Source: Phyllobacterium sp. 628 (GTDB lineage: Bacteria; Pseudomonadota; Alphaproteobacteria; Rhizobiales; Rhizobiaceae). From it: DNA of 64,000 nucleotides. Position 1 is the first letter of the stretch; each line of letters begins with the position of its first letter. Below are positions 44,927-54,094 of the stretch, piece after piece. A model generated the notes under the pieces. That model ran no database searches. It was not told where the DNA came from and was given only the letters and a program-made list of their open reading frames with translations. A program made the translations under genes and the position numbers. Location of the stretch: the NCBI RefSeq assembly GCF_014189505.1, contig NZ_CP050301.1, positions 2,673,501 to 2,737,500 on the forward strand, in the 5' to 3' direction.

Positions 44927-46939
44927 TCAGGCAAACTCCATGATCACCGCATCCACGGCAAGACTGTCACCCTGCTTGGCGTTGATGGCGGATACCGTCA
45001 GGTCGCGGTCGGCGCGCAGGACGTTTTCCATCTTCATCGCCTCAACGATTGCCAGTGTTTCGCCAGCCTTCACTTCCTGACCCTCGGTAACATTGATCGA
45101 GACGATCAGACCGGGCATCGGGCAGAGCAGCATTTTCGACGTATCTGGCGGCAGTTTGACCGGCATCAGTTTTTCCAGCGCCGCCACATGCGTCTGCATG
45201 GCGTGGCCAATGACAGACATGCCCTTCCAGTCGATCCGCATGCCATTCAAAACAGGGCGGAGCTGCGCCTTTATGGCCCGATCATCGATATAGCCGTCCC
45301 AGACTGCGTCGCCGGGCTTCCAATCGCTGCGGATGGTCAAGACTTCGCCGCCATGCAGCGACAGCTCGATTTTTACGGGAGGCTTGGCTGCGCTCTGATG
45401 AACGTGCGCTGGCACATAATCATCATTGATCCGCACTTCCCATTCGGCTCTGATTTTGCCCGTATGCGGCCGCAGACGGTCACCAAGGCCATCCAGCCGT
45501 GCCTTGCGCACCAACTCCACCGCAAGGGCAATGCAGGCCAGCACGTCCCTGTCTTCGTCTGTTGGCGCAATCGGGTGAAAGCCCTCGGGGAATTCTTCGG
45601 CAATAAAACCGGTCGACAGACGCCCTTCGCGCCAGCGCGGATGCTGCATCAGGGCAGCGAGGAATGGAATATTGTGCTCGATACCATCGACCACGAAGGT
45701 ATCCAGCGCATCAGCCATGGCATCGATGGCTTCAATGCGGGTCGGTGCCCATGTGCAAAGCTTTGCCACCATCGGGTCATAGAACATTGAAATCTCGGAG
45801 CCTTCCGTCACCCCGGTATCATTGCGGATGATGGCTTTGCCAACCGGACCTTCGCTCGGCGGACGATAACGCGTCAGGCGGCCAATTGAAGGCAGGAAAT
45901 TGCGGTATGGATCTTCCGCATAGAGGCGGCTTTCCACCGCCCAGCCGTTCAGCTTCACGTCCGCCTGTTTGATGTCAAGCTTTTCACCCGCGGCAATGCG
46001 GATCATCTGCTCGACCAGATCAATGCCGGTAATAAGCTCGGTGACCGGATGCTCGACCTGCAGGCGGGTGTTCATCTCAAGGAAATAGAAGTTGCGATCC
46101 TTGTCGACAATGAATTCGACCGTTCCGGCACTCTGGTAGTCAACCGCCTTGGCAAGTGCCACAGCCTGCTCGCCCATCGCCTTGCGGGTTGCCTCATCAA
46201 GGAAAGGGGATGGCGCTTCTTCAACCACTTTCTGGTTACGGCGCTGTACCGAACATTCGCGCTCACCCAGATAGATGCAATTGCCAAAGCTATCGCCCAG
46301 CACCTGGATTTCGATGTGGCGCGGATCAACCACGAATTTTTCGATGAAAACCCGGTCATCGCCGAAGGAGTTGCGTGCTTCCGATGTTGCGCGCTCGAAG
46401 CCGTCGCGCACTTCGCTTTCGTCCCAGGCAATGCGCATACCTTTGCCGCCGCCGCCGGCCGACGCTTTGATCATGACCGGATAGCCGATCTGCCCGGCGA
46501 TGTTTTCCGCATGCGCCGCATCGGTGATGATATCAAGGAAACCCGGAACTGTGTTCACCTTGGCCGCATTGGCGAACTTCTTCGATTCGATTTTGTCCCC
46601 CATGGCAATGATCGCCTTGGGTTTGGGCCCGATGAAAATAATACCCTGTTTTTCCAGCGCCTCGCAGAAAGATGCGCGCTCGGACAAAAATCCATAACCG
46701 GGATGAACCGCTTCCGCGCCGGTGGCCTTGCAGGCGGCTATGATCTTGTCGGCAACGAGATAGCTTTCCGAAGCAACTGCCGGGCCGATATGCACCGCTT
46801 CATCAGCCATCTCGACATGCACCGCATCGCGGTCAGCATCCGAATAGACTGCGACCGTGGCGATCCCCATCTTCCGCGCCGACTTGATGACCCGGCAGGC
46901 AATTTCGCCACGGTTGGCAATCAGGATTTTTTTGAACAC
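44927..46939 (-). CDS. pccA: Acyl-CoA carboxylase biotin subunit, probably propionyl-CoA carboxylase alpha
   Basis: Encodes 670 residues from a GTG at 46939 with GGGGAGG upstream; an upstream frame to 47002 is rejected because homologues begin FKKILIANRGEIACRVI. The biotin carboxylase domain has an ATP-grasp GGGGKGMRI and MNTRLQVEHPVTE. A linker domain follows, then a C-terminal biotinyl domain with VEAMKMENVL (biotinyl Lys). It carboxylates biotin for transfer to propionyl-CoA or a related acyl-CoA. No carboxyltransferase (pccB) gene is adjacent, so the substrate is inferred from the layout. Confidence 0.9.
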   Translation of the reverse strand: MFKKILIANRGEIACRVIKSARKMGIATVAVYSDADRDAVHVEMADEAVHIGPAVASESYLVADKIIAACKATGAEAVHPGYGFLSERASFCEALEKQGIIFIGPKPKAIIAMGDKIESKKFANAAKVNTVPGFLDIITDAAHAENIAGQIGYPVMIKASAGGGGKGMRIAWDESEVRDGFERATSEARNSFGDDRVFIEKFVVDPRHIEIQVLGDSFGNCIYLGERECSVQRRNQKVVEEAPSPFLDEATRKAMGEQAVALAKAVDYQSAGTVEFIVDKDRNFYFLEMNTRLQVEHPVTELITGIDLVEQMIRIAAGEKLDIKQADVKLNGWAVESRLYAEDPYRNFLPSIGRLTRYRPPSEGPVGKAIIRNDTGVTEGSEISMFYDPMVAKLCTWAPTRIEAIDAMADALDTFVVDGIEHNIPFLAALMQHPRWREGRLSTGFIAEEFPEGFHPIAPTDEDRDVLACIALAVELVRKARLDGLGDRLRPHTGKIRAEWEVRINDDYVPAHVHQSAAKPPVKIELSLHGGEVLTIRSDWKPGDAVWDGYIDDRAIKAQLRPVLNGMRIDWKGMSVIGHAMQTHVAALEKLMPVKLPPDTSKMLLCPMPGLIVSINVTEGQEVKAGETLAIVEAMKMENVLRADRDLTVSAINAKQGDSLAVDAVIMEFA

Positions 46940-47021
46940 TCTTATGGACCTCCCCGCACAAAATGCGTCTTTGGTTCTATTGCCAAAGGCGGCTTTGCTC
47001 AACTGGTAAGATAGGCTTGGA

Positions 47022-47948
47022 TCAATTGAAAGCTGGCTCAGGTGCTTTGTTCTTTTTGCCCTCGCGCCAGACGATGTAAGCGCCGGATGCTATGATGATA
47101 ATGATGCCAAGCCATTTCGATGCTGTCGGGAATTCCTGGAATACAAACAGCCCGATGATGACAGCCATGACGATCTCGAGATACTGGAACGGCGCTAGCA
47201 GCGATGCCGGTGCCAGGCGGGAAGCCTGTACGACGAGAAGGTGACCGCCCGTGGCAATCGCCCCGATGGCAAACAGCAGAAACCACGACATTCCGGTCGC
47301 TGGCGATCCCAGTGTCATATCGCTGACACCGAACCAGCCGCCCAGAAACAACGCTACGACCACTGTCACGGTGCCGCCGATGCCCGCATAGAGCTGCATG
47401 ACAAGCGGCGAATCGTGCTCACCAAAACGCCGGTTGAGAATGAGATACACGGCAAACAGCGCTGCAGTGGCCAGCGGCAGCAGCGAAACCCAGCCAAACA
47501 GTTCAAAGCTTGGCTGGATGACGACAAGCGTGCCAACAAAGCCGATAGCGACGGCAATCCGCCTGCGCCAGCCGACTGTTTCCTTCAGGACCAGCGCTGA
47601 CAAAACCGTCAGCATCAAGGGTTCCACGAAGAACACCGCCATCGCATCGGCCAGCGGCATGTATTTGACTGCTGCGAAAAAGCACAGACTGCCGATGCCC
47701 ATGAGAAAGCCGCGAAACATATTGCCCCACAGATTATGCGGCCTGAGCGATTTGATGCCAGTCAGCGCCACGATAATCAGCAAGGTCAACAGCGTCTGCA
47801 CCACAAAACGCGACAGCGTGACCGTTGCCGGCGGCAGGCTATCCACCGTCGACAGCCATTTGGCAATCGCATCCATCATCGGCAGAATAAACATGGCTCC
47901 AGCCATTGTTCCAACACCCCTCATTTGTGGTGAGGTTGAGTTTTCCAT
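47022..47948 (-). CDS. DMT family transporter (EamA/RhaT-like)
   Basis: Encodes 308 residues with about ten hydrophobic helices in two EamA repeats; the second begins near LLPLATAALFAVYLILNRRF. Helix 4 contains the family pattern PLADAMAVFFVEPLML. Members export amino acids, sugars or metabolites. It lies 82 bases downstream of the pccA start on the same strand. Substrate unknown. Confidence 0.9.
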   Translation of the reverse strand: MENSTSPQMRGVGTMAGAMFILPMMDAIAKWLSTVDSLPPATVTLSRFVVQTLLTLLIIVALTGIKSLRPHNLWGNMFRGFLMGIGSLCFFAAVKYMPLADAMAVFFVEPLMLTVLSALVLKETVGWRRRIAVAIGFVGTLVVIQPSFELFGWVSLLPLATAALFAVYLILNRRFGEHDSPLVMQLYAGIGGTVTVVVALFLGGWFGVSDMTLGSPATGMSWFLLFAIGAIATGGHLLVVQASRLAPASLLAPFQYLEIVMAVIIGLFVFQEFPTASKWLGIIIIIASGAYIVWREGKKNKAPEPAFN

Positions 47949-48147
47949 GGCAGTGACCTTTCCGGATGAACGGGCTCAGATGAGGCTTTCTGGCATATCC
48001 GCTCTGCTGGAAAATGCAATCACCCGTAAAGCGCAATACTGATCCCAATGCGAAGCAGATTTGACTTTTCTGCCTGTAAATGGTGCAAACAGTCGAATTC
48101 AGTTGCTGAATTGCACCAAAATCCCGGTTGAATGAGCACAAATGCAG

Positions 48148-48267
48148 TGCGTGGTTCGACAAGCTCACCATGAGGGAGAGTAGTGCTGTAAAGCTATCCG
48201 AAAATATTGCAGGGATATTTCCCTGCAATCCTCATCCTCCCTCATGGTGAGCTTGTCGAACCACGCA
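48148..48267. repeat. Palindromic element family 1, copy e
   Basis: 120 bases with inverted ends TGCGTGGTTCGACAAGCTCA and complement. The interior holds a second palindrome (ATTGCAGGGA / TCCCTGCAAT, about 48207-48230). It fills much of the 370-base gap between the DMT gene and the XRE regulator; the rest of the gap shows no gene. Confidence 0.82.
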
Positions 48268-48318
48268 CGCTGCTATTTGCAGCTGTTCAATGCTCCAAAA
48301 CCAGAAATGGAGAATTCC

Positions 48319-48699
48319 ATGAATTTCCCGACCAATATCATGACCGATGCACCCGACACGGACACGCTGGGCGGACGCCTGTCGCGGGCCCGGGATGCCA
48401 AGTCAATGACAGTGGCGGAACTTGCCCTGCATATCGGCGTGAAATCACAAACTGTCGCCGCCTGGGAATCGGATCGCTCAGAACCCCGCGCCAACCGCAT
48501 CATTATGCTGGCAGGTTCGCTTGGTGTGACACCCACTTGGCTTATTCACGGCGTCGGACAATCACCTGATGAAACCGAGACTGCCGATACCAATGACATG
48601 CTCAAGAACCAGATCCGTAATCTGAAAGTTCAGCATGAACAGTTGGGTGAACGGATCGAACAGCTGGAAAACGTGGTCGCGCGCCTCAAAGCCGCTTGA
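48319..48699 (+). CDS. XRE family helix-turn-helix regulator
   Basis: Encodes 126 residues from the ATG at 48319, which has GGAG 7 bases upstream; a frame from 48244 reads through a repeat and is rejected. The HTH is MTVAELALHIGVKSQTVAAWESDRSEPRANRI. The C-terminal third (NQIRNLKVQHEQLGERIEQLENVVARLKAA) is a strong coiled coil, likely for dimerization. Targets unknown. It lies 131 bases upstream of parE on the same strand. Confidence 0.9.
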   Translation: MNFPTNIMTDAPDTDTLGGRLSRARDAKSMTVAELALHIGVKSQTVAAWESDRSEPRANRIIMLAGSLGVTPTWLIHGVGQSPDETETADTNDMLKNQIRNLKVQHEQLGERIEQLENVVARLKAA

Positions 48700-48830
48700 A
48701 ACTTGAGGTTTTGTTGCATAGTTCTGTGGTGAACCCCGGAACAGACCGCGAACTCCCATCGCGTTTCCATGCGAAGCGTGTAAAGATTGCTGGTGATTCG
48801 CAGTCCCTGTAGCATTGGCCAAAATACGAT

Positions 48831-50930
48831 ATGGATGACAATAACGACCTCTTTTCTGCGGTAGTCAAAACAGCACGCGAACGCCAGGAGGCGGTTAATC
48901 AGACGCGGCCAGAACCGGCGGTAACGCCCGTCGAGCCGCCTGTTAAGATCGCGCCCGTTACGACTGCAAAGCCTTCGCCGCGACCTACGCCGGAGAGCAG
49001 CGGCAGCTATAATGCGGCGGATATCGAGGTTCTCGAAGGGCTGGAGCCGGTCCGTCGCCGTCCCGGCATGTATATTGGCGGTACCGACGAGCGGGCGCTG
49101 CACCATCTCTTTGCCGAAGTCATCGATAACGCGATGGACGAGGCGGTGGCTGGACATGCCAATTTCATCGACATTGATCTTGATGAAAACGGCTATCTCT
49201 CTGTAACCGACAATGGCCGCGGTATTCCGATCGATCCGCATCCAAAATTCAAGAACATGTCCGCGCTGGAAGTGATCATGACGACGCTTCACTCCGGCGG
49301 CAAGTTCGATTCAAAAGTCTACGAAACCTCGGGCGGTCTGCACGGCGTCGGTATTTCAGTCGTCAACGCCCTGTCCGATCATGTCGAAGTGGAAGTAGCC
49401 CGGAACCGCCGCCTTTATCGTCAGCGCTTCTCTCGCGGCAAATCGCTTGGACCGCTGGAAGATGCCGGTGAGGTTCACAACCGGCGCGGAACCCGCGTAA
49501 CCTTTCATCCGGATGCGGAGATTTTTGGTCAAGGCGCCAAGTTTGATCCGGCGCGTCTCTACAAGATGGCGCGGTCAAAGGCCTATCTCTTTGGCGGTGT
49601 TGAAATCCGCTGGAATTGCGCGCCGTCCCTGCTCGATCCCAAAGATCCGACGCCTGACAAGGCAGTGTTTCATTTCCCCGGCGGATTGAAAGACTATCTC
49701 GGCGCATCGCTCGGCAAGGATTTTCAGGTCACACGCGAAATGTTCGCAGGCAAGACCGAAAAATCCGGTGGTCACGGCGCAATGGAATGGGCGGTTGCCT
49801 GGTATGGCGGGGACGGTTTCGTCAATTCCTACTGCAATACCATCCCGACCGGCGAAGGCGGCACGCATGAAGCGGGCCTGCGTATCGCTCTTACTCGCGG
49901 CCTCAAGGCCTATGCGGAACTGACCGGCAACAAGCGCGCTTCCATCATCACCACCGACGATGTGATGATTTCCTCGGCAGCGATGCTCTCCGTCTTCATC
50001 CGCGAGCCGGAATTTGTCGGCCAGACCAAGGATAAGCTTGCTACCGTCGAAGCGCAGCGCATTGTTGAAAACGCCATCCGCGATCCGTTCGATCATTGGC
50101 TGGCTGCCTCGCCGCAGGAAGCGTCGAAACTGCTTGATTGGGTGGTGGAACGGGCCGATGAGCGCGTCAAACGCCGTCAGGAAAAGGAAGTCAACCGCAA
50201 GTCGGCTGTCCGCAAGCTGCGCCTGCCGGGCAAGCTTGCCGATTGCACGCAGACAGCGGCACTTGGTGCGGAAATTTTCATCGTCGAGGGTGATTCCGCC
50301 GGCGGCTCGGCCAAACAAGCCCGCGATCGCGCAACGCAGGCGGTTCTTCCTCTGCGTGGTAAAATCCTCAACGTGGTGAGTGCAGGGCGCGAGAAAATGA
50401 CCGCCAATCAGCAGATCGGCGATCTCATTCTGGCTCTGGGTTGCGGTACCCGTTCGAAATATCGTGACGAAGATTTGCGCTATGACCGCGTCATCATCAT
50501 GACCGATGCTGACGTCGACGGTGCACACATTGCCTCGTTGCTCATTACATTTTTCTATCAGGAAATGCCGGAACTGATCCGCAACGGCCATCTGTTCCTC
50601 GGCGTTCCGCCGCTTTATCGTATTTCGCAGGGCGGCAAGGTCGCCTATGCCCGTACGGACGCGCACAAGGACGAACTGATGCGCACACTGTTTACCGGCA
50701 AGGGCAAGATCGAAATCGGACGGTTCAAGGGCCTTGGCGAAATGCGCGCCGATCAGCTCAAGGAAACGACGATGGACCGTAAGAAGCGCACCCTGCTGCG
50801 TGTCCAGATCGACGAGGAATGGATCGAGGAGACAAAACTCGCCGTTGACGATCTGATGGGGACCAAACCCGAAGCCCGCTTCCGGTTTATCCAGGACCGC
50901 GCTGCCTTTGTGGAAGAGCTGGATATTTGA
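48831..50930 (+). CDS. parE: DNA topoisomerase IV subunit B
   Basis: Encodes 699 residues. A Pro-rich variable leader of about 60 residues precedes the GHKL ATPase: EVIDNAMDEAVAG, TDNGRGIPI and the ATP-lid GGLHGVGISVVNALS. The TOPRIM block is EIFIVEGDSAGGSAKQARDRATQAVLPLRGKILN and DADVDGAHI. The ending FKGLGEMRADQLKETTMD is typical. The leader and length separate it from GyrB. It decatenates chromosomes with ParC, not encoded here. Confidence 0.95.
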   Translation: MDDNNDLFSAVVKTARERQEAVNQTRPEPAVTPVEPPVKIAPVTTAKPSPRPTPESSGSYNAADIEVLEGLEPVRRRPGMYIGGTDERALHHLFAEVIDNAMDEAVAGHANFIDIDLDENGYLSVTDNGRGIPIDPHPKFKNMSALEVIMTTLHSGGKFDSKVYETSGGLHGVGISVVNALSDHVEVEVARNRRLYRQRFSRGKSLGPLEDAGEVHNRRGTRVTFHPDAEIFGQGAKFDPARLYKMARSKAYLFGGVEIRWNCAPSLLDPKDPTPDKAVFHFPGGLKDYLGASLGKDFQVTREMFAGKTEKSGGHGAMEWAVAWYGGDGFVNSYCNTIPTGEGGTHEAGLRIALTRGLKAYAELTGNKRASIITTDDVMISSAAMLSVFIREPEFVGQTKDKLATVEAQRIVENAIRDPFDHWLAASPQEASKLLDWVVERADERVKRRQEKEVNRKSAVRKLRLPGKLADCTQTAALGAEIFIVEGDSAGGSAKQARDRATQAVLPLRGKILNVVSAGREKMTANQQIGDLILALGCGTRSKYRDEDLRYDRVIIMTDADVDGAHIASLLITFFYQEMPELIRNGHLFLGVPPLYRISQGGKVAYARTDAHKDELMRTLFTGKGKIEIGRFKGLGEMRADQLKETTMDRKKRTLLRVQIDEEWIEETKLAVDDLMGTKPEARFRFIQDRAAFVEELDI

Positions 50931-51040
50931 TTATAGCGGCAGGCTTCTAAAAGATTTGCAAACCGCCTTGTGTGGGTTGCCCTTGGATGAGCTCGGGAGG
51001 CTCTCCATAGGGAGGTGACCAGCAGGAGGCACCACCACTT

Positions 51041-51090
51041 ACCCTCCCACCTGTGGGGAGGGTCGGACCGCAAGGTCCGGGGTGGGGGGC
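51041..51090. repeat. Palindromic intergenic repeat, type 3
   Basis: Two linked inverted repeats: ACCCTCCC / GGGAGGGT (51041-51063) and CGGACC-GCAA-GGTCCG (51064-51079), followed by a GGTGGGG run. This layout is a common dispersed repeat in rhizobia and relatives. Single copy in the window. Confidence 0.65.
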
Positions 51091-51136
51091 AAGAGCCGCC
51101 GCTCTGGTTCTCAAGGTCTGTGGTGATTAGTGTTTC

Positions 51137-51294
51137 ACCCCCCTCTGCCCTGTCGGGCATCTCCCCCACAAGAGGGGAGATCAGCCTTCATTACAGTTTC
51201 ACGCAACCTTCAATGTTGAAAATTCAGCGAAATCCTCGATGACGATGTGATCTCCCCCTTGTGGGGGAGATGCCCGACAGGGCAGAGGGGGGTG
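51137..51294. repeat. Palindromic element family 2, copy a
   Basis: 158 bases with inverted ends: CACCCCCCTCTGCCCTGTCG on the left and its complement on the right, extended by GGGCATCTCCCCCACAAG. The interior starts CAGCCTTCATT and ends GATGTGATCT as in copy b. Confidence 0.82.
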
Positions 51295-51332
51295 AAAACA
51301 ATCAACCCATCGTTTTCAAATGCAATCCGCAA

Positions 51333-51364
51333 CAAAATAAAAAGGGCGCCATTGCTGGCGCCCT
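51333..51364 (-). terminator. Intrinsic terminator of the bkd operon
   Basis: Inverted repeat AGGGCGCC / GGCGCCCT (51343-51364) with a 6-base loop. On the minus strand it is followed by TTTTTATTTTG. It lies 20 bases past the lpdA stop and ends the E1-E2-E3 transcript. Confidence 0.88.
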
Positions 51365-51384
51365 GATATGTGGCTGATCCTGAT

Positions 51385-52782
51385 TTAGATATGCAGCGCG
51401 TGGCCCAGCGCCTTGAGCGCTGCTTCCTGAAAACCCTCGCCCTGCGTCGGGTGCGCATGAATGGTTCCGGCAATATCCTCCAGCCGCGCACCCATTTCCA
51501 TAGCAAGTGCAAAGGAAGCCGAGAGCTCGGAGACGCCATGTCCCACCGCCTGAATGCCAAGGATGAGATGGTTTCCGGCAGCGGCAACAACCCGCACGAA
51601 ACCCTCCTCGCCTTCCTTGGTCATGGCGCGGCCATTGGCAGCAAACGGGAACATACCAATCTTGATCTCGTGACCGGCCTGCTTTGCTTCATCAGGCGAT
51701 AATCCCACCGAAACAATTTCCGGATCGGTGAAGCAAACAGCAGCAATGGCGCGCTTGTCCCAACTGCGGTTTTCGCCAGCGATGATTTCGGCAACCATTT
51801 CGCCCTGCGCCATGGCACGATGCGCCAGCATTGGCTCACCCGTCACATCGCCAATTGCATAGACGCCGCGCATGGACGTGCGGCACTTGTCATCGATGCG
51901 GACAAAGCGGCCGTCCATATCGATGTCGATCTCTTCGAGACCCCAGCCAGATGTGACCGGCTTGCGCCCGACCGTCACGAGGATCTTGTCGGCAGCAATC
52001 CTGTCATCCTTGCCATCCGCCGTCTCGATCAGCAGAGCATCGCCCTTGGTGCTGACACCCTTGGCCTTCGCGCCGGTCAAAACGGTGATACCAAGCTCGT
52101 TCAGATGTTTGACAACCGGACGGGTCAATTCCGCATCATATTGCGGAAGAACCTTCGACTGCGCCTCGACCACCGTCACCTTCGAACCCAGTTTGGCAAA
52201 GGCCGTGCCCAGTTCAAGGCCGATATAACCGCCCCCGACAACAACGAGCTTTTCAGGCACCTGCTGCAGCGACAATGCTTTAGTTGATGAGATCACATTG
52301 CCACCAAACGGCAGCGACGGCACTTCAACCGGTGCCGAACCCGTCGCGATCACCACATTTTCCGCGCGGATAATCTGTTGACCGGTGAGGGTTTCAACCT
52401 CGACCGTCTTGCCATCGCGGAAGCTTGCCCGGCCCGTGACGATCTTGACATTGGCCTTCTTCAACAGACCGGCAACGCCATTGTTGAGGCGGCTGACGAT
52501 GCCGTCTTTCCAGGCAATCGTCTTGGAAAAGTCGATGGCAGGTTCACCCACCGAAATACCCAACGGTGTCTGTCCCACGGCGAAATGCGCAACTTTGGCA
52601 AATTCGTCAGCGGCATGAATGAGTGCCTTCGACGGAATACAGCCAACCAGTAGGCATGTACCGCCGACCTTGGCCGCTTCAACGATCACCGTATCGACAT
52701 TGAGTTGTCCAGCGCGAATGGCACAGACATAACCGCCGGGGCCAGCGCCGATGACCAGCAGCTTGCAGGAAATATCTTTCAT
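51385..52782 (-). CDS. lpdA: Dihydrolipoamide dehydrogenase (E3)
   Basis: Encodes 465 residues. The redox disulfide is in GGTCLLVGCIPSKALIHA. FAD site GAGPGGYVCAIRAGQ, NAD site VVVGGGYIGLELG, FAD second site YAIGDVTGEPMLAHRA and the catalytic His in AHPTQGEGFQE are present. It reoxidizes the lipoyl arm of the preceding E2 and passes electrons to NAD. It is the last gene of the bkd operon, 4 bases after the E2 stop. Confidence 0.97.
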   Translation of the reverse strand: MKDISCKLLVIGAGPGGYVCAIRAGQLNVDTVIVEAAKVGGTCLLVGCIPSKALIHAADEFAKVAHFAVGQTPLGISVGEPAIDFSKTIAWKDGIVSRLNNGVAGLLKKANVKIVTGRASFRDGKTVEVETLTGQQIIRAENVVIATGSAPVEVPSLPFGGNVISSTKALSLQQVPEKLVVVGGGYIGLELGTAFAKLGSKVTVVEAQSKVLPQYDAELTRPVVKHLNELGITVLTGAKAKGVSTKGDALLIETADGKDDRIAADKILVTVGRKPVTSGWGLEEIDIDMDGRFVRIDDKCRTSMRGVYAIGDVTGEPMLAHRAMAQGEMVAEIIAGENRSWDKRAIAAVCFTDPEIVSVGLSPDEAKQAGHEIKIGMFPFAANGRAMTKEGEEGFVRVVAAAGNHLILGIQAVGHGVSELSASFALAMEMGARLEDIAGTIHAHPTQGEGFQEAALKALGHALHI

Positions 52783-52786
52783 CGGA

Positions 52787-54085
52787 TCAACCCTCCACGA
52801 AAATCAGCGCTGGCGTTTCGAGCAGCGTCTTGATCCGTTGAATAAACACAGCGGCGTCCCAACCGTCGATCACACGATGATCGAAACTCGATGACAGGTT
52901 CATCATCTTGCGCGGAATGAAGGCTGCACCGTCCCACATGGGCCGCGTCATCATCTTGTTGACGCCGATAATCGCCACTTCGGGATAGTTGATAACCGGT
53001 GTGGTGACGATCCCGCCCATGCTGCCTAGCGATGTGATGGTAATGGTCGATCCGGTCAGTTGTTCGCGCGTTGCCGTGCCGGTTTTGGCGGCATCCGCCA
53101 GAAGATTGACTTCAGCAGCACAGCCCCAGAGATCACGGGCTTCCGCATGCTTGACGACGGGAACCACGAGGCCGGACGGCGTCTGCGCCGCGATGCCGAT
53201 ATGCACGCCGCCATGCTGATGAATGACATTGGCATCGTCGTCGTAGAGCGCATTCAGCTGTGGCTGTTCGGCAATGGCTTTCACCATGGCACGCATGAGG
53301 AACGGCAAAAGCGTCAGTTTGGGCTGATCCCCGCGCTTCTTGCCATTGAGCAGGGCACGCAACTCTTCCAGCGAGGTCACATCGATCTCTTCAACATAAG
53401 TGATGTGCGGAATGTGCGATTTGGCGATCGCCATCTTCTCCGCAATCTTGCGGCGCAGGCCCACCACCTTGATTTCCTTCACCGATATATCTGGCGTAAG
53501 GCCGGAAACCACTGGCTTTTGCGAGCCCCGGGCAAAGAAGGTGTCGAGATCTTCGTGGCTGATCCGGCCTGCGGGACCGGTGCCCGTCACCTGACGCAAA
53601 TCCACACCCGCGTCGCGCGCCCGCTGACGAACGGCAGGCGATGCCAGCGGCTTGTCGCCCTCGGCGCGTGGCGCACCAATGGCAAGCGGTGCAGAAAGCG
53701 GCTTTGATGCTTGCGCTATCGGAGCCGGTTTGGATGCAGGCTTTTCCACCTTGGCCTCAGGTGCGGCTTCCTTGACGGGTTGCGCTTTTGGCTCTTCGGC
53801 TTTCGCAAGCTTTGCTGGTTCTGGCGCAATGGCATGGCCCTCGCCTTCCACCTTCAGGCGGATGATTGGCGAACCGATGGCAATCACCTGCCCGATTTCA
53901 CCGCCCAGCCAGAGAATTTCGCCGTCGACAGGCGACGGTATTTCCACAGTAGCCTTGTCGGTCATCACGGCGGCAAGGATCATATCCTCGCGCACGAGAT
54001 CACCGACTTTTACATGCCATTCGACCAGTTCGGCTTCTGCAACGCCTTCACCGACATCCGGCAGCTTGATGACAAATTCACCCAT
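52787..54085 (-). CDS. bkdB: Branched-chain 2-oxoacid dehydrogenase E2 (dihydrolipoamide acyltransferase)
   Basis: Encodes 432 residues. An N-terminal lipoyl domain has MTDKATVEIPSPVDGEI (lipoyl Lys). An Ala/Pro/Lys linker follows, then the E1/E3-binding domain (ASPAVRQRARDAGVDLRQVTGTGPAGRISHEDLDTF) and the catalytic domain ending SSSFDHRVIDGWDA (catalytic His). It transfers the branched acyl group to CoA. It would be lipoylated by the octanoyl route through LipB. It sits between E1beta (9 bases) and E3 (4 bases). Confidence 0.94.
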   Translation of the reverse strand: MGEFVIKLPDVGEGVAEAELVEWHVKVGDLVREDMILAAVMTDKATVEIPSPVDGEILWLGGEIGQVIAIGSPIIRLKVEGEGHAIAPEPAKLAKAEEPKAQPVKEAAPEAKVEKPASKPAPIAQASKPLSAPLAIGAPRAEGDKPLASPAVRQRARDAGVDLRQVTGTGPAGRISHEDLDTFFARGSQKPVVSGLTPDISVKEIKVVGLRRKIAEKMAIAKSHIPHITYVEEIDVTSLEELRALLNGKKRGDQPKLTLLPFLMRAMVKAIAEQPQLNALYDDDANVIHQHGGVHIGIAAQTPSGLVVPVVKHAEARDLWGCAAEVNLLADAAKTGTATREQLTGSTITITSLGSMGGIVTTPVINYPEVAIIGVNKMMTRPMWDGAAFIPRKMMNLSSSFDHRVIDGWDAAVFIQRIKTLLETPALIFVEG

Positions 54086-54094
54086 CGTCTGCTC

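Larger units (their letters stand above)
50931..51384. other. Repeat-filled gap between parE and lpdA
   Basis: 454 bases without a gene. It contains a palindrome of type 3 (51041-51090), a family 2 inverted-repeat element (51137-51294), and the terminator of the bkd operon (51333-51364). Short frames here only read the repeats. Confidence 0.6.

Noticed and set aside
48148..48267. CRISPR array
   Set aside because: The repeats here are inverted, intergenic and widely spaced, not direct repeats with regular spacers; no cas genes.
48244..48318. N-terminal extension of the XRE regulator
   Set aside because: Begins inside a palindromic repeat (MVSLSNHAR); the ATG at 48319 has a good ribosome binding site.
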